From Bacteroidia bacterium (GTDB lineage Bacteria > Bacteroidota > Bacteroidia > B-17B0 > Aurantibacillaceae), in NCBI GenBank assembly GCA_026003255.1, contig BPGX01000002.1:1-64000 (forward strand): a stretch of DNA of 64,000 nucleotides, written 5' to 3'. The position numbers and the translations under genes were made by a program. Positions within the stretch are counted from its first letter, which is position 1; each line of letters begins with the position of its first letter. The notes below the pieces were generated by a model, which saw only the letters and a list, made by a program, of their open reading frames with translations, searched no databases and was not told where the DNA came from. Positions 17,134 through 25,165 of this stretch are shown here, in pieces.

Positions 17134-18723
17134 TTAGAGTAACATACTGATAGGATTTTCTAAATAACTTTTTAGTGTTTGCAGAAAAGCCGCACCAGTA
17201 GCACCATCCACTGTCCTATGGTCGCAAGCCATAGTTAATGTCATAACATTACCAGGAACTACCTGATTATTTTTCACTACAGGAACAGCACGAATAGCAC
17301 CTACTGATAAAATGCAAGATTCAGGGCTATTGATAATGGATGTAAATTGAGAAATTCCGAACATGCCAAGATTAGAAACTGTAAAGGTATTGCCTTCCCA
17401 ATCTTTGGGCTGTAATTTTCTTTCTTTGGCTTTTTGTGCAAGCGCTTTACTCTCGGCTGATATTTGTAGTAAAGATTTCTGGTCTGCAAAACGAATAACG
17501 GGCACTATAAGTCCATCTTCAATGGCTACAGCTACACCAATATGAATATGATTGTAATAGCGAATTTTGTCACCTAACCAACTGCAATTTACTTTTGGAT
17601 GTTTTCTCAATGATATTGCAGCGGCTTTTATAATAATGTCGTTGAATGATATTTTGGTTTCGGTATTTTGATTAGCCATGTTGCGGAATGCAATGGCATT
17701 GTCCATATCTACATCAATCGTTAAATAATAGTGTGGTGCAGAATTTTTACTTTCAGTTAGGCGACGGGCAATGGTCTTGCGCATTTGCGTTAATTCTTCA
17801 TCACGATAAGATTCCTGATATATTTCAGTAGTAGAGGCAATAGTAGAAGTTGCAACAGGTTTGAAGTTTTCAACATCTCGTTTTGTAATTCTTCCATTTT
17901 CGCCTGTACCTTTCACTTGTGATAAGTCAATGCCTTTTTCTTTGGCTAATCGTTTGGCTAATGGAGATGCTTTGATTCTGCCAGATGGGGTGGTGGAGGT
18001 AATATTAGATGAGGAAACAACAGGTGCAGAAGTAGTTTCTGTTTTGGTGCTTGTCGAAGCAGAAGCAAATGTGGAGGTTTTTGTGGAAGCCCCAGAATTA
18101 TTTAGAGCGCCTAATATCGCATTTACATCTTCATCGCCCTTTCCAATAATGGCTAATAAACTATCTACCGGTGCAGATTGTTTTTCCTGAACTCCGATGT
18201 GTAACAATACACCATCGTAAAAAGATTCAAATTCCATCGTGGCTTTATCTGTTTCAATTTCAGCCAGTATCTCTCCGCTTTTGACTTTATCACCTACCTT
18301 TTTATTCCATTTTGCTACTACACCTTCCGTCATTGTGTCGCTTAATTTGGGCATTTTGACAATGTGAACAGTAGGTGGTATAGAAACATTGATAGTGGAA
18401 GCAGATGTGGTTTCAGATTTTTTTTCAGGTGCAGGTGTTGAAGATGTACCATTGGAATTATTGAGTAATGCTTGAATATCTTCTCCTTCGTTGCCAATAA
18501 TAGCAATGACAGCATCTACTGGCACTGCTTTCTTTTCAGGTACGCCAATGTGTAACAATACGCCATCATAAAACGATTCAAATTCCATGGTTGCTTTATC
18601 GGTTTCAATTTCAGCCAATATATCTCCGCTTTTTACCTTATCTCCTACTTTTTTATTCCATTTCACAATTACGCCTTCCGTCATTGTATCACTTAATTTT
18701 GGCATTTTGACAATGTGTGCCAT
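17134..18723 (-). CDS. pdhC: Pyruvate dehydrogenase E2, dihydrolipoyl acetyltransferase, two lipoyl domains
   Basis: About 529 residues. Two N-terminal lipoyl domains (about 1-75 and 120-195), each with the lipoylation motif ETDKATMEFESF, are nearly identical in protein and very similar in DNA, pointing to a fairly recent internal duplication or gene conversion. A linker rich in Ala, Ser and Thr leads to the peripheral subunit-binding domain (ASPLAKRLAKEKGIDLSQ) and the catalytic domain ending in CDHRTVDGATGAAF, with His and Asp of the acyltransferase site. The ATG at 18723 is preferred to the TTG at 18732. The E1alpha gene is upstream on the same strand, but a two-gene cassette separates them. 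Confidence 0.93.
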   Translation of the reverse strand: MAHIVKMPKLSDTMTEGVIVKWNKKVGDKVKSGDILAEIETDKATMEFESFYDGVLLHIGVPEKKAVPVDAVIAIIGNEGEDIQALLNNSNGTSSTPAPEKKSETTSASTINVSIPPTVHIVKMPKLSDTMTEGVVAKWNKKVGDKVKSGEILAEIETDKATMEFESFYDGVLLHIGVQEKQSAPVDSLLAIIGKGDEDVNAILGALNNSGASTKTSTFASASTSTKTETTSAPVVSSSNITSTTPSGRIKASPLAKRLAKEKGIDLSQVKGTGENGRITKRDVENFKPVATSTIASTTEIYQESYRDEELTQMRKTIARRLTESKNSAPHYYLTIDVDMDNAIAFRNMANQNTETKISFNDIIIKAAAISLRKHPKVNCSWLGDKIRYYNHIHIGVAVAIEDGLIVPVIRFADQKSLLQISAESKALAQKAKERKLQPKDWEGNTFTVSNLGMFGISQFTSIINSPESCILSVGAIRAVPVVKNNQVVPGNVMTLTMACDHRTVDGATGAAFLQTLKSYLENPISMLL

Positions 18724-18735
18724 AGTTTTCAAAAT

Positions 18736-19056
18736 TTAATTGGTTTTATAGTTTGTAGTAATGTAATTTTCAATTTTTTTAATATCGTTCAAGATAGAGG
18801 GTGTGTAATTTAAGATATTTTGATAAAGTTCTGCATAATTCGTTAAAGAATAATCGTGTGCAGAATAGTTTCTGATTTCCCGAATTTTTATCCATATATC
18901 GCTATCAGTTATCCATTCCTTTTTTTCTGCTATGTTTAATAAATCTCTCAAACTTTGAAATTCAAACAATTCTATTTGTGCAAGGAGTTTAATCATTTTT
19001 TTTAGAAATATATCACTTGTTCTTGCAAATCGACTGGCAAATGCTTCCAATTTCAT
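18736..19056 (-). CDS. HEPN-domain protein, C-terminal part (partner of MNT nucleotidyltransferase)
   Basis: A 106-residue helical ORF containing REIRNYSAHDYS, the R-x4-6-H motif of HEPN domains. The text around it (LEAFASRFARTSDIFLKKM...LRDLLNIAEKK) matches HEPN proteins that accompany minimal nucleotidyltransferases in MntA/HepT-like toxin-antitoxin modules. The frame stays open upstream to 19095 without an ATG, and residues there (NNWEKLNDQEL) look like protein, so the true N-terminus lies in the fragment at 19089-19205. If the break is real the toxin is probably inactive. Confidence 0.7.
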   Translation of the reverse strand: MKLEAFASRFARTSDIFLKKMIKLLAQIELFEFQSLRDLLNIAEKKEWITDSDIWIKIREIRNYSAHDYSLTNYAELYQNILNYTPSILNDIKKIENYITTNYKTN

Positions 19057-19088
19057 AAGCTCCTGATCATTTAATTTTTCCCAATTAT

Positions 19089-19205
19089 TTATATTTTATT
19101 TATTGTATGACATTGTTCAAAAGATTCACTTAATCTTTGAGCGCTTTTTTTTAATAAATTTAAGGTAAAATACAAATGTTCCCATTCTTCTTTTGATATT
19201 TTCAT
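19089..19205 (-). pseudogene. N-terminal fragment of the HEPN gene (frameshifted)
   Basis: A 38-codon ORF whose ATG overlaps the stop of the nucleotidyltransferase gene as ATGA, the normal arrangement for such pairs. It reads KISKEEWEHLYFTLNLLKKS and so on, a plausible first HEPN helix, and stops at TAA 19091-19089 in an A/T-rich stretch. The HEPN continuation is in another frame starting right there. A one-base deletion or two-base insertion explains the break; misassembly is the alternative. Confidence 0.6.
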
Positions 19206-19486
19206 AATTCAATCAGGTCTTTTGAAATACTTTTAATAAAAGGGTTTTCGTCTAATCGTTTTGCAATCACAACATCTATTTTTTGTTCTTCCATTTGTTT
19301 GAATAAATCACACCGAATGTCAATAAGGTCAGAAAAACTCAGTGTATCGGATAATACTAAAATATCAATATCCCCTCCTTTTTTGTTGTCTTTTGTGCGA
19401 GAACCAAATAAAAAAATTTTTGCGTTTTTATCTCTCTTCAAAATGGATGTTTTAATTATTTTTATCTCATCAGGTTGGATACGCAT
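19202..19486 (-). CDS. MNT-type minimal nucleotidyltransferase
   Basis: A 94-residue protein with the polymerase-beta-like nucleotidyltransferase signature FLFGSRTKDNKKGGDIDILV (about residues 25-44) and a third acidic residue in KIDVVIA. In MntA/HepT-like modules this protein modifies and silences the HEPN partner by adding AMP groups. Here it begins 9 nt after the E1alpha stop and overlaps the HEPN start by 4 nt. The module sits inside the pyruvate dehydrogenase operon. Confidence 0.85.
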   Translation of the reverse strand: MRIQPDEIKIIKTSILKRDKNAKIFLFGSRTKDNKKGGDIDILVLSDTLSFSDLIDIRCDLFKQMEEQKIDVVIAKRLDENPFIKSISKDLIEL

Positions 19487-19495
19487 TTAAAAAAA

Positions 19496-20521
19496 TTATT
19501 CTTTAATGAAAGGATAATCGCTTTGAACATAGACATCTTCATAAAGTTCGTATGGATCTGGGTAAGGACTTTCTTCGGCAAATTGAACGCTTTCTTCAAC
19601 AATGGCTTTTACTTTTTCTTCTAACTTTTCAATATCATCATCGGTGATCCAATTATTTTCTTTCATGGTTTTTATCACTCTTTCAATACAATCGTTTTTC
19701 TTATACTCTTCTACTTCTTCTTTTGTTCTGTAGGTTTGAGGGTCAGACATGCTATGTCCTCTGTAACGATAAGTACGCATTTCTAAGAGGGTAGGGCCTT
19801 CGCCTCTTCTGGCTCTTTCAGCAGCTTCATATATGGCATTATGAACATCTTCTACACTCAATCCGTCCACCTGATAGGAAGGCATTTCATAAGCACATCC
19901 AAGTTTATAAAGATCTGTAACATTGCTGGTTCTTGCAACAGATGTGCCCATTGCATATAGATTATTTTCAATAACAAACACAACCGGTAATTTCCAGGTC
20001 ATGGCCATGTTCAGGGCTTCGTGAAAGGCGCCTTGACGAACAGCACCGTCTCCCATAGAAGTGATGCACACATTCGTAGTGCCTAAGTATTTTTCAGCAA
20101 AGGCAATACCAGCACCCAACGGAATTTGTCCACCTACAATACCATGACCTCCAAAGAAATTGTGTTCTTTACTAAACATGTGCATGGAGCCGCCTTTTCC
20201 TCTGGAACAACCCGTTTTTTTGGCGTACATTTCTGCCATGACATATTTAGGATGTAGCCCTAATGCAATGGGATAAGCGTGGTCTCTATATGCTGTAATG
20301 TGTTTGTCGTCTTTTTTAGTAGCACTGACAATACCTGCTGCTACGGCTTCCTGTCCAATGTACAAATGGCAAAAACCCCTGATTTTTTGCTGAACATAGA
20401 GTTGCCCTGTCTTTTCTTCAAAACGACGCATGAGCAACATTTGTTCTAACCATTGATAGTATTGTTCTTTTGAAAAAGAAGTAGTTTTTTTATTAGATTT
20501 TTTGGTTTCTACCTTTCCCAT
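19496..20521 (-). CDS. pdhA: Pyruvate dehydrogenase E1 component, alpha subunit
   Basis: A 341-residue thiamine-diphosphate enzyme subunit. Visible markers are the E1alpha N-terminal motif MLLMRRFEEKTGQLY, the RDHAYPIALG segment, KGGSMHMF, and the ThDP-binding GDGAVRQGAFHEALN...VIENNLYAMGTS. The phosphorylation-loop region RYRGHSMSDP is present. It decarboxylates pyruvate with an E1beta subunit that is not in this window. It heads the operon and has a clear -7 element upstream. Confidence 0.95.
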   Translation of the reverse strand: MGKVETKKSNKKTTSFSKEQYYQWLEQMLLMRRFEEKTGQLYVQQKIRGFCHLYIGQEAVAAGIVSATKKDDKHITAYRDHAYPIALGLHPKYVMAEMYAKKTGCSRGKGGSMHMFSKEHNFFGGHGIVGGQIPLGAGIAFAEKYLGTTNVCITSMGDGAVRQGAFHEALNMAMTWKLPVVFVIENNLYAMGTSVARTSNVTDLYKLGCAYEMPSYQVDGLSVEDVHNAIYEAAERARRGEGPTLLEMRTYRYRGHSMSDPQTYRTKEEVEEYKKNDCIERVIKTMKENNWITDDDIEKLEEKVKAIVEESVQFAEESPYPDPYELYEDVYVQSDYPFIKE

Positions 20522-20541
20522 GACGCAAATTTGTTTGGCTA

Positions 20542-20549
20542 CAAAAGTA
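20542..20549 (-). promoter_or_regulatory. -7 promoter element for pdhA operon
   Basis: Minus strand reads TACTTTTG, an exact TAnnTTTG match about 20 nt upstream of the ATG at 20521, giving a short 5' leader. No clear -33 TTTG is visible. Confidence 0.55.
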
Positions 20550-20714
20550 AATTATTTTTTTCTGATAATAAAATGATAAAAGATGGTTGTTCAATTATTC
20601 TCCTGTAAATATCCTTGTGTAAAAAACATTTATTGCAAATATTGCAAAAATTTTATACAGATGCGCTTATAAAATGAAAAGAATTGAATATAGATGTTAT
20701 TAATGAAATTTCAT

Positions 20715-20750
20715 GCCACGAATGACACTAATTATTCGTGTATTTGTGGC
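20715..20750. repeat. GCCACGAAT-type palindromic dispersed repeat
   Basis: Imperfect palindrome running from GCCACGAATGACACTAAT to ATTCGTGTATTTGTGGC, in the roughly 490-bp divergent gap between pdhA and feoA. Repeats built from this word are seen in many unrelated bacterial genomes. Apart from this repeat, the two promoters and the feo operator, I see nothing else in the gap. Confidence 0.6.
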
Positions 20751-20961
20751 GATTTAGATTTAAACGAATTTTCACAGGTTGTTTTTCAAGATTTTTGAAT
20801 ATTCTATAAATGGAAGATTTTCATTTGCTGGTATGTTATTAAAAGAACTTTTTTAGATGAAATACATAAAAAATTTGACATGTGTAAAAATTTCAATAAA
20901 AAAAATCTGAATTAATCATTTTTAGCAATGTACAACTGATTTTTTTCCAATAATGAACAAT

Positions 20962-20979
20962 ATACCTAAAAGTAGGTAT
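20962..20979. promoter_or_regulatory. Palindromic operator candidate upstream of feoAB
   Basis: Perfect inverted repeat ATACCTA-AAAG-TAGGTAT. It lies 23 bp upstream of the -7 element of feoA and so abuts the expected -33 box, where a repressor would block RNA polymerase. The half-site TAGGTA resembles DtxR/MntR-family recognition half-sites (TTAGGT-like), making an iron-responsive repressor a reasonable guess. Binding is not shown. Confidence 0.5.
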
Positions 20980-21002
20980 TTTTTTAGCGGGTATTCATTT
21001 AC

Positions 21003-21010
21003 TATCTTTG
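21003..21010 (+). promoter_or_regulatory. -7 promoter element for feoAB
   Basis: TATCTTTG matches TAnnTTTG exactly and ends only 6 nt before the ATG at 21017. Transcription would begin at or next to the start codon, giving a leaderless or nearly leaderless mRNA. Confidence 0.6.
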
Positions 21011-21016
21011 TCCTTC

Positions 21017-21256
21017 ATGAAAAACAATAATTTATATACCTTGAAACAAGCACACCAGGGAGAAAAATTGGTCATAAAATCTATAAAAGATTCTCATCTC
21101 AAAAATTATTTGGGACAAATAGGTATTTTTACGGATCAGGAAATTATCGTTACTAAAATAGCACCTTTTGGTTCTATGATTGCAGTATTGACAAATGATA
21201 CTGAAATCGCCATAAGAAAAGAAGTAGCGGAAGTAATAGAAGTTCAATCTCTGTAA
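21017..21256 (+). CDS. feoA: FeoA-like ferrous iron transport accessory protein
   Basis: A 79-residue SH3-like protein with the FeoA pattern: L-QAHQGEKLVIKSI, LKNYLGQIGIFTDQEIIVTKIAPFG and IAIRKEVAEVIEV. It is thought to modulate FeoB at the inner membrane. The ATG at 21017 is preferred over the TTG at 21008, which overlaps the promoter. feoB follows 11 nt downstream. Confidence 0.88.
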   Translation: MKNNNLYTLKQAHQGEKLVIKSIKDSHLKNYLGQIGIFTDQEIIVTKIAPFGSMIAVLTNDTEIAIRKEVAEVIEVQSL

Positions 21257-21267
21257 CTAATTGTAAC

Positions 21268-23280
21268 ATGTCTTCGTTTAAACGTTTTCTGCTCGTCGGT
21301 TCGCCTAACACAGGAAAAACAACGCTTTTTAATAGTTTAACAGGTTTACATCAGCGAACGGCCAATTATGCGGGCGTTACAGTTGAAAAAACAATAGGTA
21401 CTTTTTTAAGCGATGGTGAAACTTTTGAAATTATTGATTTGCCGGGTATTTACTCACTTTATTCAGAAAGTTTAGATGAACAGCTTGCTATTCAGGAAAT
21501 TCTGGAAGGCAATTATGATGGTATTATTTTAGTGGCAAATGCTGACCAGTTACAGAAAAATTTACTATTGATTTTGCAAGTTTTAGATTTAAGAAAGCCC
21601 TGTGTGTTGGTACTGAATATGATTGATGAGGCGCAAAAAAAGAAAGTGCGGATACACACAGATGTATTATCCAATATTCTGAATGTTCCTATTGTGTCAA
21701 CCAATGCCAGAACGCAAGAGGGTATTAATGACCTAAAATTAGCATTGAAGAAAAAATCTTCAAGTAATGGCATTTTTCACGATGTAAATATTTTCAATAA
21801 GATATCTGATTTCAGGAATAAAGAGGTAAGTTATTTAGAATGGATAGATTATTATTTAAAGCAGTTACAACATTCTAATGATAATAAGTCCAATTATAGT
21901 TCAGTTGTGGAAGAAGATTTGAGTTATAAGCAGCAATTGATAAAATATATTACTTCAAAAGTTGTAAGCAGACATACTCTCATTCAGAATTACTCATCCA
22001 GAATAGATTACTATTTAACGCACAAGGTTTGGGGATTTGTATTTTTGATATTAACACTTCTAATTGTGTTTCAGGTAGTGTTTTTAGTGGCAGAATATCC
22101 GATGCAATGGATAGAGTGGGGATTAAGCAATTTTTCAAGATGGATAGATCAATTTTTGCCACCGACAGAATGGGCTAATTTAATTGTAAATGGTGTTATT
22201 CCCGGAATTACAGGGGTTGTGATGTTTGTGCCACAAATTGCATTATTGTTTTTAATGATTGGGATTTTAGAAGAATCGGGATATATGGCCAGAATTAGTT
22301 TTTTGCTGGATAGTGTTTTTCGTCAATTTGGCTTAAGTGGAAAATCGTTGATACCATTGGTAAGTGGAACGGCCTGTGCAGTACCTTCTATTTTGTCGAC
22401 GCGCACTATTACAAACGTAAAAGAAAAAATTATAACCATAATGGTGTTACCATTTATGAGTTGTTCAGCGCGTTTGCCTGTTTATACAATGTTGATTAGT
22501 TTGATATTTCCTGAAAATACAAATTTTGGCTTTTTGAATCTTAAAGGATTAATGCTGTTAGGAATGTATTTGTTTGGATTAGTAGTGGCATTGTTGTATG
22601 CGTGGATATTTCATAAATTAATGAAACAAAATCAGAGGAGTTTTTTCTTCATTGAATTACCTTCGTACAAAGTGCCATATTGGAAAAATTTATTTATCAA
22701 TGTATGGAATAAAGTGAAGATTTTTATTCTGGATGCCGGAAAAATTATCATGGCTATTTCAATTGTCTTATGGTATTTAAGTGCTCATACTTTCCCTTCT
22801 ATTCAAAAAGAACTTGAAAGAAAATATGCACATCATTTACAGGATGAAAATGTACAAAAAGAATATCAAAGAGAATTATTAGAGCAATCTTATGTGGGAA
22901 TAATTGGTAAAAAGATAGAGCCCATTATTGCGCCGCTTGGCTATGATTGGAAGATAGGTATTGCCTTGGTTACATCTTTTGCAGCAAGAGAAGTTTTTGT
23001 GGGTACCATGGCAACTTTGTATTCAGCTGAGTCAGAAGACGATTTGATTACATTAACTGAAAAAATTCAACATGCTCGAAAAAGCAATGGAGAATATGTG
23101 TTTTCAACAGCCACTTGTGTTTCATTGCTCGTTTATTATGCGCTGGCAATGCAATGTATCAGCACAATGGTAGTTGTTTATAGAGAGTTGCGGTCTATAA
23201 AGTGGATGATTCTACAGTTTTTAATAATGAGTGGGACGGCTTATGTGTTGTCGTTTGTCGTATACCAGTTGTTAGTTTAA
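21268..23280 (+). CDS. feoB: Ferrous iron transporter FeoB
   Basis: A 670-residue GTP-gated Fe2+ permease. The N-terminal G domain has G1 GSPNTGKTTLFN (about residues 12-23), G3 DLPGIYSL and G4 NMID. The membrane part has the two gate motifs, GTACAVPSILSTRT and SCSARLPVY, each with the conserved cysteine. A helical linker of about 90 residues separates the two parts. It is co-transcribed with feoA under an operator that looks metal-responsive. The Cys-rich small membrane protein that commonly follows feoB is absent here but a candidate lies at 30160. Confidence 0.95.
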   Translation: MSSFKRFLLVGSPNTGKTTLFNSLTGLHQRTANYAGVTVEKTIGTFLSDGETFEIIDLPGIYSLYSESLDEQLAIQEILEGNYDGIILVANADQLQKNLLLILQVLDLRKPCVLVLNMIDEAQKKKVRIHTDVLSNILNVPIVSTNARTQEGINDLKLALKKKSSSNGIFHDVNIFNKISDFRNKEVSYLEWIDYYLKQLQHSNDNKSNYSSVVEEDLSYKQQLIKYITSKVVSRHTLIQNYSSRIDYYLTHKVWGFVFLILTLLIVFQVVFLVAEYPMQWIEWGLSNFSRWIDQFLPPTEWANLIVNGVIPGITGVVMFVPQIALLFLMIGILEESGYMARISFLLDSVFRQFGLSGKSLIPLVSGTACAVPSILSTRTITNVKEKIITIMVLPFMSCSARLPVYTMLISLIFPENTNFGFLNLKGLMLLGMYLFGLVVALLYAWIFHKLMKQNQRSFFFIELPSYKVPYWKNLFINVWNKVKIFILDAGKIIMAISIVLWYLSAHTFPSIQKELERKYAHHLQDENVQKEYQRELLEQSYVGIIGKKIEPIIAPLGYDWKIGIALVTSFAAREVFVGTMATLYSAESEDDLITLTEKIQHARKSNGEYVFSTATCVSLLVYYALAMQCISTMVVVYRELRSIKWMILQFLIMSGTAYVLSFVVYQLLV

Positions 23281-23440
23281 TTGCTTGCATTTTATAAGTA
23301 TTTTGTTTGAAGTTTTCTTGTTAAATTTATACCTGGATAAAAGAATTTTTATTAAATTTGTTGTTCAACAAACATTTTAATATCAATACGAAAAAAATTA
23401 GATATTTATTTATATTAAAAACAAATATCAAAAGAGAAAA

Positions 23441-24154
23441 ATGCATAAAACAAAATGGATAATAGGGAGTTTGTTTTTGGGTTGTATGATGGTTTTAAGT
23501 TTTTATGGTCAAAATGATTTTCATTTTAATAAAAAAAATTACTTCACTATAAGTTGTAAGGGAAGAGCGATGTTCCCCCTGGTATCTCAAAGAAAAATAA
23601 TTGATGGATGGATAATTGAAAATAAAAATTTCAGCGATACTTTATATTTAAAAACTTCTTTCAATCCAGCAGTAGAAATGAGTTTTATGAAAACATATAA
23701 AAGATGGGTTTGGAGTGTTGGTGGAGAGGTAGGATGGACTAGTTTTGGTACATTTTCTGCGTTCTCTTCTTCGTGTAATTGTATTAAAAAGGTAAATGGT
23801 AGTATTTATTATTTAGATGGTCTTTTTCATGCTGCTTACAGAATGGATGCGAGAAAATTTTCTATTTTGTCGGGATTAACTTTAAGAAGTAACTTTACTT
23901 ACTGGTGGAGTAGTCATGAGGCAGCATCTCTGCAGTACTATGAAGGGTTTGACTTTAGAACATCCGGAATATTTTTTATTCCGTTGCAAATTAATTTTAG
24001 AGGAAGTGTGGTATTCCCAATTAAGAATAGTGACAAGAAATGGTGTGTAGGGATTGAATTGTTGGGAATTGACAATGCGTCCAATTGGCGATTTTTCAAT
24101 TACATGAAAGGGAGTTATTATTTTGCAATTTTGGGAATTGGATTAATACTATAA
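23441..24154 (+). CDS. Exported protein of unknown function, probable small outer-membrane barrel
   Basis: A 237-residue protein with a signal peptide (WIIGSLFLGCMMVLSFYGQ). The mature part shows alternating hydrophobic residues with many aromatics and a hydrophobic C-terminal strand (YYFAILGIGLIL), suggesting an 8- to 10-strand barrel. I do not recognise the family. It stands alone between feoB and a roughly 490-bp gap. Confidence 0.7.
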   Translation: MHKTKWIIGSLFLGCMMVLSFYGQNDFHFNKKNYFTISCKGRAMFPLVSQRKIIDGWIIENKNFSDTLYLKTSFNPAVEMSFMKTYKRWVWSVGGEVGWTSFGTFSAFSSSCNCIKKVNGSIYYLDGLFHAAYRMDARKFSILSGLTLRSNFTYWWSSHEAASLQYYEGFDFRTSGIFFIPLQINFRGSVVFPIKNSDKKWCVGIELLGIDNASNWRFFNYMKGSYYFAILGIGLIL

Positions 24155-24641
24155 AAGTATAAATGATGATGGGTATGCTGAGAGAGATAAAAATTAGATT
24201 AGTTCTTAAAATCTGCTAGTGAAATTACAAAAATTTTTCTATAACCAGTTGTAACTCTTGTTAATTCAACATTTAATAAAATTAAGTTATTTTGTTAAAT
24301 GCACTATTTTGGTGCATTATAGTTTTAGAAAGTTGTGTCTTAATCCTGCTTACGCCTTTGATTCTGGAAGTATGCATAAAAATTACTTGAGGATTTTAGG
24401 TAGTAATTACAATGGTTAATTCAAACTTCAATGCTGAATTGCCCTTTGGTGTAGTCCAGTGTTTAAATGGTATTATTTGTCGTTTTTAAGAAAAAACTGA
24501 TTTATATGAAATTGTTTGAAATGTCTGTGTTTTCCTATTGTTTAAATATTCTTGTAAACCATTAACATTTTTTATTTTTACCTTATTCTTCGCTTTACAA
24601 TCTATAAAGAATTATTGTCTAAATTTATCCGCCAAAAAAGT
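24155..24641. other. Intergenic stretch without a recognised gene
   Basis: No supported ORF. The only structure I see is a 7-bp inverted repeat at 24298-24318 (AATGCAC ... GTGCATT, 7-nt loop) with no T-run after it. The region before the biotin-carrier gene probably holds its promoter, but no clean TAnnTTTG is present. Confidence 0.4.
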
Positions 24642-25154
24642 ATGTATCAAATACATCTGGATAATCAGCAAGTTTTTACATTTGATGAAATAAAATTAAA
24701 CGATAACGTTATCACAGGTAAAATTAACAATACGCCTTTTTCTGCAGAAGTTCAACAAACACATACCTACGAATATTTCTTGAGATACAATAATCAATCT
24801 TTTAATATCTTATTACTAAAATTTTTTCCTGATGAAAAAAAAATGGTTTTGAAAATTAACGGGAAAAGAACCACTATACAGATAAAGGATAAATATGATT
24901 TGCTCTTACAACAACTTGGAATGGATAAAATGTCCTCCAAAAAAACAGAAAGTATCAAAGCACCTATGCCCGGCCTGGTATTGAATGTTTTGGTTTCTGA
25001 AGGGCAGGCTGTTAAAAAAGGTGATACTATTCTTATTCTAGAAGCCATGAAGATGGAAAATGCTTTGAAAGCGCCCCACGATGGGATTGTTAAAAAAGTA
25101 GCGGTATCAAAAGGAACAGCCGTAGAAAAAAATCAATTACTCATTGAACTCTAA
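24642..25154 (+). CDS. Biotin carboxyl carrier (biotin/lipoyl domain) protein
   Basis: About 170 residues. The C-terminal 75 residues form a biotinyl domain, with SIKAPMPGLVLNVLVSEGQ at its start and the biotinylation motif EAMKMEN. The N-terminal half is a beta-rich domain as in the separate biotin carrier subunit of acyl-CoA (propionyl-type) carboxylases of Bacteroidota. The ATG at 24642 is preferred over the TTG at 24615. No carboxylase or carboxyltransferase gene is adjacent, so the partner enzyme is not defined here. Confidence 0.85.
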   Translation: MYQIHLDNQQVFTFDEIKLNDNVITGKINNTPFSAEVQQTHTYEYFLRYNNQSFNILLLKFFPDEKKMVLKINGKRTTIQIKDKYDLLLQQLGMDKMSSKKTESIKAPMPGLVLNVLVSEGQAVKKGDTILILEAMKMENALKAPHDGIVKKVAVSKGTAVEKNQLLIEL

Positions 25155-25165
25155 AAATAAAATAT

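Noticed and set aside
20962-20979. Terminator before feoA
   Set aside because: The palindrome is followed by a T-run, but the stem is only 7 bp with AT-rich ends and it sits just upstream of a promoter with no gene ending before it on that strand.
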